58,512 nucleotides of DNA from Actinomycetota bacterium (GCA_016870475.1 VGBO01000008.1:1-58512), one strand, 5' to 3'. Counted from the stretch's first letter, positions 1 through 8,413 are shown. Translations and numbers: made by a program. The notes: generated from the letters alone by a model not told the origin.

Positions 1-1474
1 CGTCGAGGGCGTCCTCGAGGGCCCGCAGCGTGTCGACGTCGAGGTCGTTGGTCGGCTCGTCGAGGAGCAGCACGTTGCCGCCGGTGCGCAGCATCTTCGC
101 GAGGTGGACCCGGTTGCGTTCGCCGCCGGAGAGGTCGCCGACCCGCTTCTGCTGGTCGGAACCCTTGAAGTTGAAGCTCGCGACGTAGGCGCGGCCGTTG
201 ACCTCGCGTCCGCCGACGACGAGCGTCTCCGCCCCGTCCGTGATCTCCTGGTACACCGTGCGGTCGGCCTCGAGCGCGTCGCGCGACTGGTCGACGTAGG
301 CGAGTTTCACCGTGCTGCCGATGGTCAGCGTGCCCCCGTCGGGTGCCTCGCCGCCGGTGATCATGCGGAACAGGGTCGTCTTGCCGGCGCCGTTCGCGCC
401 GATCACGCCGACGATTCCCGCCGGCGGGAGGGAGAACGAGAGGTCGTCGACGAGCAGCCGGTCCCCGTAGGCCTTGCTGAGGTGGTCGGCGACCACCACC
501 TGGTCGCCGAGACGGTCGCCGGAGGGGATGGTGATCTGCAGGCGCTCGGTGCCGCGGTCGGCGGCCTGTGCCTCGGCGAGCAGCTTGTCGTAGTTCTGCA
601 GGCGGGCCTTTCCCTTCGCCTGGCGGGCCTTGGGGGCCATGCGCACCCAGTCGAGCTCGCGCTCGAGTGCCCGCCAACGGTTCTGGTCGGCCTTCTCCTC
701 CCGTCGGAGACGGTCCTGCTTCTGTTCGAGCCACGAGCTGTAGTTGCCCTCGAAGGGCATGCCGCGACCCCGGTCGAGCTCAAGGATCCAGCGGGCGACG
801 TTGTCGAGGAAATAGCGGTCGTGGGTCACCGCGACGACGGTTCCGTGGTAGTCCTGCAGCGTCCGTTCGAGCCACGCCACCGATTCGGCGTCGAGGTGGT
901 TCGTCGGCTCGTCGAGGAGCAGCAGATCGGGCTTCGCGAGCAGGAGGCGGCAGAGAGCGACCCGTCGGCGCTCGCCACCGGAGAGGTGCTCGATGCGGGC
1001 GTCGCCGGGCGGGAGCCGGAGCGCGTCCATGGCAATCTCCACGGTGCGCTGCAGGTCCCAGCCGTCGACGGCGGCGATGCGGGCCTCGAGGTCGGCCTGT
1101 TCGGCGCCGATCTTCTCGTAGTCGGCGTCGGGGTCGGACCACTTCGCCATCACGGCGTCGTACCGGGCGAGGAGGTCGCGGATCGGCCCGAGGCCGTCGA
1201 GCACGTTCCCCTCGACGTCCTTGTCCGGGTCGAGGTCCGGTTCCTGGGCGAGGTAGCCGACGGTGAACCCGGGGGTGAGTCGGGCCTCCCCGGTGTACCC
1301 ATCGTCGATCCCGGCCATGATCCGCAGAAGGGTCGACTTCCCCGAGCCGTTGTGGCCGAGGACACCGATCTTCGCCCCCGGGTAGAAGGCGAGGGTGATG
1401 TCCTTGAGGACCTCCCGGTCCGGCGGGTGGAAGCGGGAGACCTTCCGCATCGTGAAGATGAACTGTGCGCTCAC
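1..1474 (-). CDS. ettA: Energy-dependent translational throttle EttA (ABC-F ATPase), 3' part cut by window edge
   Basis: ABC-F ATPase that binds the ribosomal E site and couples elongation to the ATP/ADP ratio. About 491 of the usual ~555 residues are present; the C-terminus lies beyond base 1. The first ABC domain has Walker A GHNGSGKST, signature LSGGERRRVALC and Walker B LLLLDEPTNHLD. A linker rich in Arg, Lys and Glu follows. The second domain has GANGAGKTT, LSGGERNRVHLAK and LLLDEPTNDLD. There is no membrane segment, as expected for ABC-F. I chose the GTG at 1474 because the protein then opens like EttA (SAQFIFTMRKV) and a TAGCCT box lies 9 nt upstream. It is divergent from the HAD gene. 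Confidence 0.95.
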   Translation of the reverse strand, partial: MSAQFIFTMRKVSRFHPPDREVLKDITLAFYPGAKIGVLGHNGSGKSTLLRIMAGIDDGYTGEARLTPGFTVGYLAQEPDLDPDKDVEGNVLDGLGPIRDLLARYDAVMAKWSDPDADYEKIGAEQADLEARIAAVDGWDLQRTVEIAMDALRLPPGDARIEHLSGGERRRVALCRLLLAKPDLLLLDEPTNHLDAESVAWLERTLQDYHGTVVAVTHDRYFLDNVARWILELDRGRGMPFEGNYSSWLEQKQDRLRREEKADQNRWRALERELDWVRMAPKARQAKGKARLQNYDKLLAEAQAADRGTERLQITIPSGDRLGDQVVVADHLSKAYGDRLLVDDLSFSLPPAGIVGVIGANGAGKTTLFRMITGGEAPDGGTLTIGSTVKLAYVDQSRDALEADRTVYQEITDGAETLVVGGREVNGRAYVASFNFKGSDQQKRVGDLSGGERNRVHLAKMLRTGGNVLLLDEPTNDLDVDTLRALEDALD

Positions 1475-1483
1475 GAAGGGGCG

Positions 1484-1489
1484 AGGCTA
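1484..1489 (-). promoter_or_regulatory. -10-like box TAGCCT for ettA
   Basis: On the minus strand TAGCCT ends 9 nt before the GTG start at 1474. It is flanked by a perfect 7-bp inverted repeat: GAAGGGG at 1475-1481 and CCCCTTC at 1490-1496. No Shine-Dalgarno sequence is visible, so a leaderless or nearly leaderless mRNA is predicted. Confidence 0.5.
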
Positions 1490-1507
1490 CCCCTTCGGCC
1501 GGCACGG

Positions 1508-1513
1508 TAGAGT
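1508..1513 (+). promoter_or_regulatory. -10-like box TAGAGT for the HAD gene
   Basis: TAGAGT lies 8 nt before the GTG at 1522, back to back with the ettA box. Only 47 bp separate the two start codons, so both genes share one compact divergent promoter. Confidence 0.5.
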
Positions 1514-1521
1514 CCGACCCC

Positions 1522-2154
1522 GTGATCAAGGCCGTGCTGTGGGATTTCGGTGGTGTCGTGACGTCCTCGCCCTTCGAGGCGTTCAACGCGTACGAGGCCG
1601 AGGCCGGCCTCCCCAAGGACCTCATCCGCACGATCAACGCCACGAACCCCGACACGAACGCCTGGGCGCAGCTCGAACGCAGCACCGTCGACCTCGACAC
1701 GTTCGCCCGACTCTTCGAGCAGGAGGCGGCGGCGCTCGGCCACACGCTCGACGGCTCACGGATCATCGGACTGCTGCACGGCCGGGTGCGCCCGCAGATG
1801 GCCGAGGCGGTGCGACGGGTCGCGGAGCGGCTGCGGTGCGTGTGCCTCACGAACAACTTCGCGGGTGGCGGGCTCATGGCCGACCAGGGGCGCGTCTCGG
1901 AGGTCCGGGCGGTGCAGGCGCACTTCCACGCGATCATCGAGAGCTCGAAGGTGGGGTTGCGCAAGCCCGACCGGCGGATCTACGAGCTCGCGTGCGAGAC
2001 CATGGAGGTCGAACCGGTCGAGGTGGTGTTCCTCGACGACCTCGGGGTGAACCTCAAGCCCGCCGCGCAGATGGGCATGACGACGATCAAGGTCGTCGAC
2101 CCCGACGACGCACTCGACCGCCTCGAGGCCGTCGTCGGCTTCGCGCTCCGGTGA
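1522..2154 (+). CDS. HAD-IA family hydrolase-like protein
   Basis: Predicted 210-residue cytosolic HAD-superfamily protein. Motif I is WDFGGVVTS near residue 8, motif II is CLTNNF, the motif III lysine is in KVGLRKPDR, and motif IV is VVFLDDLGVN. The nucleophile Asp is present, but the Asp two residues later (the general acid of most phosphatases) is Gly. DFGGVV occurs in HAD proteins related to the N-terminal domains of epoxide hydrolases and ACAD10, so phosphatase activity should not be assumed. I chose GTG 1522 over the upstream in-frame ATG at 1465, which lies inside the divergent ettA promoter. Substrate unknown. The exonuclease III gene follows 25 nt downstream, probably in the same operon. 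Confidence 0.85.
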   Translation: MIKAVLWDFGGVVTSSPFEAFNAYEAEAGLPKDLIRTINATNPDTNAWAQLERSTVDLDTFARLFEQEAAALGHTLDGSRIIGLLHGRVRPQMAEAVRRVAERLRCVCLTNNFAGGGLMADQGRVSEVRAVQAHFHAIIESSKVGLRKPDRRIYELACETMEVEPVEVVFLDDLGVNLKPAAQMGMTTIKVVDPDDALDRLEAVVGFALR

Positions 2155-2179
2155 CCGCAGCGGGACGGGGGACGGTGCT

Positions 2180-2953
2180 GTGAAGCTCGCCACCTGGAAC
2201 GTGAACTCGCTGAACGCCCGCATGCCCCGGGTGGTGCAGTGGATCGAGGAGATGGAGCCGGACGTCCTCTGCCTGCAGGAGACCAAGCTCGCCGACGACG
2301 CCTTCCCGCACCTCGAGTTCCGGGCGCTCGGCTACGACACGGTCCACCACGGGCAGGGCCAGTGGAACGGTGTGGCCATCCTGTCTCGGGTCGGCCTCGA
2401 CGATCCCGTCGCCGGCTTCGACGACGGCGGCCCGCCGGACCGGGACGCCAGGCTCGTCTGGGCGACCTGCGGCGGGCTGCGGGTCGCCTCGATGTACGTG
2501 CCGAACGGTCGGGAGCTCACCGACGACCACTACACGTACAAGCTCGGGTGGCTCGACCGCCTCGCGGTGCTGCTCGAGGGCCGGACGCCGGGGCGCTCGC
2601 ACGCGCTGTGCGGCGACTTCAACATCGCCCCGGGCGACGACGACGTGTGGGACCTCGCGGCGTTCGTCGACTCGACGCACGTCTCCGCTCCCGAACGCGC
2701 CGCGTTCGACCGGCTCGTCGGCCTCGGCTTCCGGGACGTGTTGCGCACCCGGCACCCCGACGCCGGCCTGTACACGTACTGGGACTACCGGGGCGGGGCG
2801 TTCCACAAGCGCCAGGGGATGCGGATCGACCACGTGCTCGTGGACGGGGCTGCGGCGGACACCGTGTCGTTCGTGTTCGTCGACCGCAACGCCCGAAAGG
2901 GCGACAAGCCGTCCGACCACACGGTGCTCATGGTCGAGGTGGAACCGGCCTGA
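2180..2953 (+). CDS. xth: Exodeoxyribonuclease III / AP endonuclease (EEP family)
   Basis: Class II AP endonuclease and 3'-5' exonuclease acting in base-excision repair. At 257 residues it matches the XthA family. Visible motifs are the N-terminal LATWNVNSLNAR, the metal-binding Glu in LCLQETKL, the catalytic GDFNIAPGDDD, YTYWDYRGGAF and a C-terminal RIDHVLVD followed by KPSDHTVLM, which carries the catalytic Asp-His pair. Start GTG 2180; GGGGGA upstream is a weak ribosome site. Its 3' end overlaps the convergent helicase gene by 26 bp. Confidence 0.95.
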   Translation: MKLATWNVNSLNARMPRVVQWIEEMEPDVLCLQETKLADDAFPHLEFRALGYDTVHHGQGQWNGVAILSRVGLDDPVAGFDDGGPPDRDARLVWATCGGLRVASMYVPNGRELTDDHYTYKLGWLDRLAVLLEGRTPGRSHALCGDFNIAPGDDDVWDLAAFVDSTHVSAPERAAFDRLVGLGFRDVLRTRHPDAGLYTYWDYRGGAFHKRQGMRIDHVLVDGAAADTVSFVFVDRNARKGDKPSDHTVLMVEVEPA

Positions 2954-4922
2954 GCGTGCCCGGTACGGCGGCGAGGGCCTCGAGCAGCGACGGCCCGAGT
3001 CGTGCCGCCCGCAACGATCCGACCTCTGCACGTCGGGCGAGGTCGTCGAGGTCGACCGGCGGATCGACGGCGAGCGCCTCGAGGGCGGCGTCGTCGAGCA
3101 CGGTGCCCGGTTCCACGGCCGCCGCACGGGCGCGGCCGTCGCGCCAGGCGACGAGCGCGACCCGTCGACGGGACGCCTCGGCGTCGGTGTCGGTACCGGG
3201 CTCCGGGTCGTTCCCCGTCGCCGATCGGCGCGGCGGGAGCGCCGCGCGCACCGCAGCCGGCGGCGGCGCCGGACGGGCGGTCGCCTGCAAGGTCCGGCAG
3301 GTCGCCACGACCGCCTCGAGGTAGGGGCTCCGCCGTCGGGCCTGTGGGCCGTCACCCCGGTCGCGCTCGAGCGCCCAGGTGCAGGCGAGCAGATCGGTCG
3401 CCCGACTGAGCGCCACGTAGCAGAGCCGTTGCTCCTCGTCCCGGTCGGCGCCGACGACCCGGAGCGGGGACCGTTCGGCCACGTCGAGACCGGCGACGAC
3501 GACGCCGTGCCACTCCCGACCCTTGGCGGCGTGGAACGTGGCGACGGTGACGCCGCGCCACGGCGTGGTCGTCGCGCCACCGAGGTCGACACCGGGTCGC
3601 TCGGCGGGCGGTAGCGCCCGCCACCAGGCGGCGAACCCTTCTGCGCTCGGTCGTTGTTCGAGGGCCGCGTACTCGGCGAGCGCGGTCTCCACGACCGTGC
3701 GACGGGCGGGCGCGAGGGCTCGCACGGCGTCGCCGAGGTCGGCCCAGGTGCCGTCGGTGGGGAGCCCGACGGTCGGATCGTCCCGGTCGTCGTCCGCCGC
3801 AGCGACGGGGACGCCGCCGGCCCGCAGTGCCGTCGCGAGCGCGGCGGCCGCGGCGCGCGTGCGGGCGAGGACGGCGAGCGACGTCCAGGGGGTGCCGACA
3901 TCGTGCCAGCGGCGCAGGGTGCGGAGCACCGCGGCCCCCTCGTCGGCGGCGTCGTCGCAGGCGATTACCGTCGGCACCGGCCCGGCCTCCCGGCCCGGCG
4001 CGGGGCGGGGGAGGGAACGCGGTGCGTCACCACCGATGAGCGCGGCGGCGGAGACGCGCACGATCTCGGGCGACGAGCGGTGATTCGTCGGCAGCTCGAC
4101 CACCTCGAGTGCACCGACGAGCTCGCCGACACGGTCCATGAGGCGCGGGTCGGCGCCGTTCCATCCGTAGATCGCCTGGTTCGGATCGCCGACGACGAAG
4201 AGGTCGTCGCCGTCGCCCACCCAGGCGCGCAGCAGGCGGAACTGCAACGGGTTCACGTCCTGGAACTCGTCGACGTGGAGGTGCCGGTGACGCCACCGCT
4301 GCGCCGCGGCGAAGGTCGGGTCGTCCTCGAACGCCGTCGCGCAGCGGGCGAGCAGGTCGTCGTAGTCGACGAGGCCCGCCGACCGCTTCGCCGCCTCGAC
4401 CGCCTCGAACGCCGTCCGCACCGTCCGGGCGGCGACGCCGGGCCGCCGTCCCGCCGCCGAGGCCGCCGCCGCGTAGGCGGCCGGGGTGAGGTCGTTGGCG
4501 CGCGCCCAGTCGATCTCGGCGGAGATGCGGCCGAGGCGCGGCCGGTCGTCCCGGTCGACGAGCCGGGCGAGCAGCGTGCGGCGGTCGGTGAGCAGCGTCG
4601 GCGCCGGGATGCGCCGGTCGTGCCAGTGGGTGCGCAGCATCGCCCAGGCGACGGCGTGGAACGTGCCGGCGGCGGGCAGGTCCCGCAGCCCGAGCCGGGT
4701 GAGGCGGCGGCGCAGTTCGGCGGCGGCGGGTCGGGTGAAGGTGACGCAGAGGGTGTGCATGGGGTCGAGGTCGCCGCGTCCGGCCCGGTGGGCGATGCGC
4801 CGGGTGAGCACCCGGGTCTTGCCCGCACCGGCGGCGGCCCGCACGACGACCGCCCGGGAGGGCGTGGTGACGGCATGTCGTTGGGCCTCGTCGAGGCCGA
4901 CGAGCAGCGGGTCGGGCGTCAC
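2928..4922 (-). CDS. uvrD2: UvrD2-like ATP-dependent DNA helicase (SF1A) with HRDC-like C-terminus
   Basis: Superfamily 1 3'-5' DNA helicase, 664 residues. Visible motifs in order: Walker A AAAGAGKTRVL (about residues 29-38), Walker B VDEFQDVN, motif III VVGDPNQAIYGWNGAD, motif IV NHRSSPEIV, motif V VATFHAAKGREWHGV and motif VI EEQRLCYVALSRATD. The last ~70 residues (WRDGRAR onward) look like the HRDC domain of mycobacterial UvrD2. I chose GTG 4922, which gives a normal N-terminus (TPDPLLVGLDEAQ); a longer in-frame start at 5054 would run into the divergent gene. A TAGGAT box lies 7 nt before this GTG. Confidence 0.93.
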   Translation of the reverse strand: MTPDPLLVGLDEAQRHAVTTPSRAVVVRAAAGAGKTRVLTRRIAHRAGRGDLDPMHTLCVTFTRPAAAELRRRLTRLGLRDLPAAGTFHAVAWAMLRTHWHDRRIPAPTLLTDRRTLLARLVDRDDRPRLGRISAEIDWARANDLTPAAYAAAASAAGRRPGVAARTVRTAFEAVEAAKRSAGLVDYDDLLARCATAFEDDPTFAAAQRWRHRHLHVDEFQDVNPLQFRLLRAWVGDGDDLFVVGDPNQAIYGWNGADPRLMDRVGELVGALEVVELPTNHRSSPEIVRVSAAALIGGDAPRSLPRPAPGREAGPVPTVIACDDAADEGAAVLRTLRRWHDVGTPWTSLAVLARTRAAAAALATALRAGGVPVAAADDDRDDPTVGLPTDGTWADLGDAVRALAPARRTVVETALAEYAALEQRPSAEGFAAWWRALPPAERPGVDLGGATTTPWRGVTVATFHAAKGREWHGVVVAGLDVAERSPLRVVGADRDEEQRLCYVALSRATDLLACTWALERDRGDGPQARRRSPYLEAVVATCRTLQATARPAPPPAAVRAALPPRRSATGNDPEPGTDTDAEASRRRVALVAWRDGRARAAAVEPGTVLDDAALEALAVDPPVDLDDLARRAEVGSLRAARLGPSLLEALAAVPGTLRPVPPRP

Positions 4923-4929
4923 CGCGGGG

Positions 4930-4935
4930 ATCCTA
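4930..4935 (-). promoter_or_regulatory. -10-like box TAGGAT for the UvrD2 helicase
   Basis: On the minus strand TAGGAT ends 7 nt before the GTG at 4922 with no Shine-Dalgarno in between; leaderless start predicted. Confidence 0.55.
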
Positions 4936-4952
4936 CGGAGCGGTCGTGGCGG

Positions 4953-4958
4953 TAGCGT
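4953..4958 (+). promoter_or_regulatory. -10-like box TAGCGT for the zincin gene
   Basis: TAGCGT lies 7 nt before GTG 4966. A 6-bp inverted repeat, GGCGGT at 4948-4953 and ACCGCC at 4960-4965, brackets the box. Only 43 bp separate the start codons of this gene and the helicase. Confidence 0.5.
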
Positions 4959-4965
4959 CACCGCC

Positions 4966-5313
4966 GTGGAACCGGTCCCGTCGCGGCGTTTCGAGGAGCT
5001 CGTCGTCCGGGCGCTCGACCTGCTGCCCGACGAGCTGGCCCGTCTCGTCGACAACGTCGCGGTCGTCGTGGAGGACCGTCATCCGGACGACGACGAGCTC
5101 CTCGGCCTCTACGAGGGCGTGCCCCTCGTCGAACGCGGTGACTACGGCGGGCTCGCGCTCCCGGATCGGGTCACGATCTACCGGCTGCCGTTGTGCGCGT
5201 TCTGCGCGGACGAGGACGAGCTCGTCGACGAGGTTGCGGTCACGGTCCTGCACGAGATCGCCCACCACTTCGGCATCGACGACGACCGTCTCGCCGAGTT
5301 GGGCTGGGACTGA
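4966..5313 (+). CDS. Minimal zincin-type metallopeptidase family protein
   Basis: Small protein of 115 residues carrying HEIAHHFGIDDD near its C-terminus (HExxH at residues 96-100, likely third ligand Asp 105), the pattern of the minimal MMP-like zincin family typified by TTHA0227. No signal peptide, so cytosolic. The biological substrate of this family is not established. I chose GTG 4966 because of the conserved FEELVVRALDLLPDELA opening and the adjacent promoter box; longer in-frame starts lie inside the divergent helicase gene. Confidence 0.88.
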   Translation: MEPVPSRRFEELVVRALDLLPDELARLVDNVAVVVEDRHPDDDELLGLYEGVPLVERGDYGGLALPDRVTIYRLPLCAFCADEDELVDEVAVTVLHEIAHHFGIDDDRLAELGWD

Positions 5314-5325
5314 GCGAGGCCTGCC

Positions 5326-5331
5326 TAGGCT
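5326..5331 (+). promoter_or_regulatory. -10-like box TAGGCT for the PH-domain gene
   Basis: TAGGCT lies 6 nt before GTG 5338 and overlaps the 8-bp palindrome GCCTAGGC at 5323-5330. Confidence 0.45.
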
Positions 5332-5337
5332 GACGGG

Positions 5338-5805
5338 GTGCCTCCGACGCCCTCCGTGCAACGCGCCGACGTCGTTCTGCTCGACGTCCGCGAGCACTGG
5401 TGGTGCATGGTGCTCCCGGTCGGGGTGCTCCTCGTCGCGGTCGGCGCCGGGATGGTCGCCGCCGTGCTCGCCGAGCCGGTGTTCAGCATCGCGGCGGTCG
5501 TCGGCATCTTCGCCGCCCTCACCTTCGCCGGGTGGCGGTACGTGCGCTGGGTGGCGGGGCGTCTCGTGCTGACGGGTGACCGCCTCGTCCACCGCCGCGG
5601 CCTGGTCGTGCGGCGCCACACCGCAGTGCCGCTCGAACGGATCGACGCCGTCGACGTGCGGCAGGGCCTCTTCGGTCGGCTCGTCGGGGCCGGTGACCTC
5701 GTGGTCGATCAGGGCCCGGAGGTCGAACCGTTGGTGCTGCACCGCGTCCGGCGACCCGTCGAGGTCGCCGACACCGTGCTCGACGCGATCGCGGCGCGTC
5801 CGTGA
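5338..5805 (+). CDS. Bacterial PH-domain (YdbS/bPH2-like) membrane protein
   Basis: Predicted 155-residue protein with two N-terminal transmembrane helices (about residues 22-45 and 47-66) followed by a cytosolic bPH-type domain: GRLVLTGDRLVHRRGLVVRR, then VPLERIDAVDVRQGLFGRL and a GAGDLVVDQG strand. This is the layout of the YdbS-like DUF304 family, whose molecular role is unclear. GTG 5338 is the only sensible start. The stop overlaps the next start by 4 bp (GTGA), indicating translational coupling. Confidence 0.85.
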   Translation: MPPTPSVQRADVVLLDVREHWWCMVLPVGVLLVAVGAGMVAAVLAEPVFSIAAVVGIFAALTFAGWRYVRWVAGRLVLTGDRLVHRRGLVVRRHTAVPLERIDAVDVRQGLFGRLVGAGDLVVDQGPEVEPLVLHRVRRPVEVADTVLDAIAARP

Positions 5806-6506
5806 GCACGCCCCGGGTTGTCTCCCTCGTCCCCTCGGTGACCGAGTCACTGCTCGCCTGGGGGGTCACCCCCGTGGCGTGCACGCGGTTCTGCGAGCAG
5901 CCGACGCTGCGACACGTCGGCGGGACGAAGGACCCCGACCTCGACGCGATCGTCGAGCTCGCCCCGGACCTCGTGGTGCTCTGCGAGGAGGAGAACCTCC
6001 TCGAACACCACGACGCTCTCGTCGCGGCGGGTGTGGGTTGCCACACCGTGCGGATCGACGCCGTGACCGACGTACCGGGTCAGCTGGCCGGGATCGCCCT
6101 GGCGCTCGGCATCGACGTGGCACCGGTCGACGTCCCCCCGGCGGGGCCCGCTGCGCCGTCGGTGCGGGCGTTCGTGCCGATCTGGCGCCGGCCGTGGATG
6201 ACGCTGTCGCCGGGGACCTACGGCTCGTCGCTGCTCCGTCACCTCGGGATCGACACGCTCTTCGCCGACGCGACGGTCCGCTACCCGACGACGGATCTCG
6301 ACGAGGTGGCGGCGCTGCGCCCCGATGTGGTGCTGCTGCCGACGGAGCCGTACCCCTTCACCGACCGGCATCTCGCCGAGTGGCACGAGATCGCCCCGGT
6401 CCGCCTCGTCGACGGGCAGGACCTGTTCTGGTGGGGGACGAGGACCCCGGCGGCGGTCGCCCGACTGCGGGACGCCCTCGCCGACCTCGTCGGCGGCGGT
6501 CGCTGA
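5802..6506 (+). CDS. BtuF-like helical-backbone metal receptor protein, apparently cytosolic
   Basis: Protein of 234 residues with the fold signature of periplasmic cobalamin/siderophore-binding proteins: RVVSLVPSVTESLLAWG at the N-terminus, GGTKDPDLDAIVELAPDLV, and a second lobe with TYGSSLLRHLGIDTLFAD and LRPDVVLLPTEPYPF. It lacks a signal peptide and lipobox, and no ABC permease or ATPase is nearby, so it belongs to the cytosolic helical-backbone metal-receptor group rather than an obvious importer. Overlaps the PH-domain gene by 4 bp. Ends 3 nt from the convergent xdhC stop. Confidence 0.8.
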   Translation: MSTPRVVSLVPSVTESLLAWGVTPVACTRFCEQPTLRHVGGTKDPDLDAIVELAPDLVVLCEEENLLEHHDALVAAGVGCHTVRIDAVTDVPGQLAGIALALGIDVAPVDVPPAGPAAPSVRAFVPIWRRPWMTLSPGTYGSSLLRHLGIDTLFADATVRYPTTDLDEVAALRPDVVLLPTEPYPFTDRHLAEWHEIAPVRLVDGQDLFWWGTRTPAAVARLRDALADLVGGGR

Positions 6507-6509
6507 CCC

Positions 6510-7532
6510 TCAGCCGTTGATCGGACCCTCGCCGTCGACGAGGGCGCCCGCGCTGCGACCGGACCGGACGGCGAGGATCTGGGCGCAGATCGCGAGTGCC
6601 GTCTCGGCGGGCGTCCGACCCCCGAGGTCGAGTCCGACCGGACCGTGGACCCGGGCGACGGCCGCCTCGGCGACGCCGAGCTCGGCGAGACGTTCCGCCC
6701 GACGTCGTTGGGTGTGACGCGACCCGAGCGCCCCGACGAAGAACGGCGCTCCGGCGAGCGCGGCGGCGAGCACCTCCGGGCCGACGACGGGGTCGTGCGT
6801 GGTGACCACGACGGCGTCGGGCTCGCCGAGTGCACGCACGGCGGCGACCGCGGCGGGTCCGGCTTCGGCGCCGTCGGCGGGAACGGTCTCGAACAGCCAC
6901 CCCAGCGCCGCGCATGCGTCACGCAGCGCGTCGACGACCTCGCCACCACCGAAGGTCATCACGCGGGTACGGGGGTGGACGACGTCGAGGAACAGGGTTC
7001 CCCGGTCGAGCTCGACACGGTGTCGGGTGGCCCGGGCCTCGGCGGCGAGGTCGGCGGCGGCCCGCACCACGTCGGTGTCGAGGGACGGGTCACCGGTAGT
7101 GCCGGCGAGGCGGCCGTCCTCGACCACGACGGTCCTCGGGGGCAGGTTCGGGTGGTCGACGACGACGCCGACCACCACCGCCCGGCCGCCGCGCACCGCC
7201 TCCCACACCCCGGGGTCGACCGAGGCGACCGGCTCGACGACCAGCCGGGCGCGGCCCCCACACGACAGCCCCGCGCCAGGGGCATCGGGATCGCCGAGGC
7301 GGAACCCGACTGCGGTGCCGGCTCCCGCGGCGAGGGTCGTGGCAGCGGCGTCGGCGACGAGCCCGTCGGCCGCGCCGCGCAGCACCGTCCCGGCCCGTCG
7401 GCCGTCGGCGGTGAGCAGGGCCGCTTGGTCGTACTGCCCGGCGCCGAACCCGTGGACGTCGACCGCCCGCACCAGCACCGCGTCGGCGCCTTCCCGGCGG
7501 ACGGCATCGAGGAGGGACAGGAGATCGCGCAC
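6510..7532 (-). CDS. xdhC: XdhC/CoxI family protein
   Basis: Protein of 340 residues with the two XdhC regions. The N-terminal XdhC_CoxI segment contains GLSCGGRARLVVEPV. The C-terminal Rossmann-like domain contains MTFGGGEVVDALRDACAALG, FVGALGSRHTQRRRAERLAE and HGPVGLDLGGRTPAETALAI. Family members deliver or sulfurate molybdenum cofactor for xanthine-dehydrogenase-type enzymes. No such hydroxylase is encoded in the window, so its partner must be elsewhere. Start GTG 7532, supported by a TAGCGT box 6 nt upstream. Confidence 0.9.
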   Translation of the reverse strand: MRDLLSLLDAVRREGADAVLVRAVDVHGFGAGQYDQAALLTADGRRAGTVLRGAADGLVADAAATTLAAGAGTAVGFRLGDPDAPGAGLSCGGRARLVVEPVASVDPGVWEAVRGGRAVVVGVVVDHPNLPPRTVVVEDGRLAGTTGDPSLDTDVVRAAADLAAEARATRHRVELDRGTLFLDVVHPRTRVMTFGGGEVVDALRDACAALGWLFETVPADGAEAGPAAVAAVRALGEPDAVVVTTHDPVVGPEVLAAALAGAPFFVGALGSRHTQRRRAERLAELGVAEAAVARVHGPVGLDLGGRTPAETALAICAQILAVRSGRSAGALVDGEGPING

Positions 7533-7538
7533 GACCGG

Positions 7539-7544
7539 ACGCTA
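7539..7544 (-). promoter_or_regulatory. -10-like box TAGCGT for xdhC
   Basis: On the minus strand TAGCGT ends 6 nt before GTG 7532; leaderless start predicted. Confidence 0.5.
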
Positions 7545-7585
7545 GCTGCGGCCGGCGCGGTCCGGATCTGGCAGGCTCTGCACCC

Positions 7586-8413
7586 ATGACTGGACGACTC
7601 GGGGGCAAGGTCGCGCTCATCACCGGTGGCGCGAGCGGGATCGGTCGGGCGTGCGCGCTGCGCTTCGCCGAGGACGGGGCGGCGGTCGCGGTCGCGGATC
7701 TCGACACCGCTCGCGCGGCCGAGGTCGCCGAGCGGATCGTCGCCGCGGGCGGTCGGGCCGTGGCGGTCGGCGTCGACGTGGCGGACGAGGCCGCCGTCGA
7801 GGCGATGGCGGACGCGACCGTGCACGAACTCGGCGGCATCGACCTGTGCGTCGCAGCCGCCGGCATCTCCCACGCCGGCTACGTGTCCTCCGAGGACGGC
7901 GACGCCCGCACCGAGCGCGGTCGCCCACGTGGGGTCGGTCCGATTCTCGACAAGTCCCTCGAGGACTGGCAGCGCGTGCTCGACGTCGACCTGACCGGGG
8001 TGTTCCTCACGGACCGTGCCGTCATCCGCCGGATGGTCGCGGTCGGCCGGGGTGGTGCCGTGGTGAACATCGCGTCCGGCGCAGCCCAGGTGGCGATCGC
8101 AGGCTCCGTCGAGTACTCGGTTGCGAAGACGGGGGTGTGGATGCTGACGAAGGGGTTCGCGGTCGAGGTCGGCCGGCACGGGATCCGCGTCAACGCCGTC
8201 GGACCCGGGGTGATCGAGACCCCGATGACCGCCGAGTTGCGGCGGGCAGGTCGGTTCGTGGAGAAGATCGAGCGGGCGACCCCGCTCGGACGGCTCGGTC
8301 GACCCGAGGACATCGCCGCCGCATGCGCCTTCCTGTGCTCCGACGACGCCTCCTTCGTCACGGGCGAGATCCTCTACCCCGACGGCGGGTACCTCGCACC
8401 ACAGCGACTGTGA
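7586..8413 (+). CDS. Short-chain dehydrogenase/reductase (SDR)
   Basis: NAD(P)-dependent oxidoreductase of 275 residues. Cofactor motif TGGASGIG at 13-20; Asp at the end of the second strand (VADLD) favours NAD(H). The catalytic Ser is in VVNIASGAA and Tyr-Lys in EYSVAK; GPGVIETPM follows. The segment EDGDARTERGRPRGVGP before the catalytic helix is longer than in most classical SDRs. Start ATG 7586; a weaker CAGGCT box lies 8 nt upstream. It heads a run of fatty-acid/acyl-CoA type genes; substrate not predictable. Confidence 0.9.
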   Translation: MTGRLGGKVALITGGASGIGRACALRFAEDGAAVAVADLDTARAAEVAERIVAAGGRAVAVGVDVADEAAVEAMADATVHELGGIDLCVAAAGISHAGYVSSEDGDARTERGRPRGVGPILDKSLEDWQRVLDVDLTGVFLTDRAVIRRMVAVGRGGAVVNIASGAAQVAIAGSVEYSVAKTGVWMLTKGFAVEVGRHGIRVNAVGPGVIETPMTAELRRAGRFVEKIERATPLGRLGRPEDIAAACAFLCSDDASFVTGEILYPDGGYLAPQRL

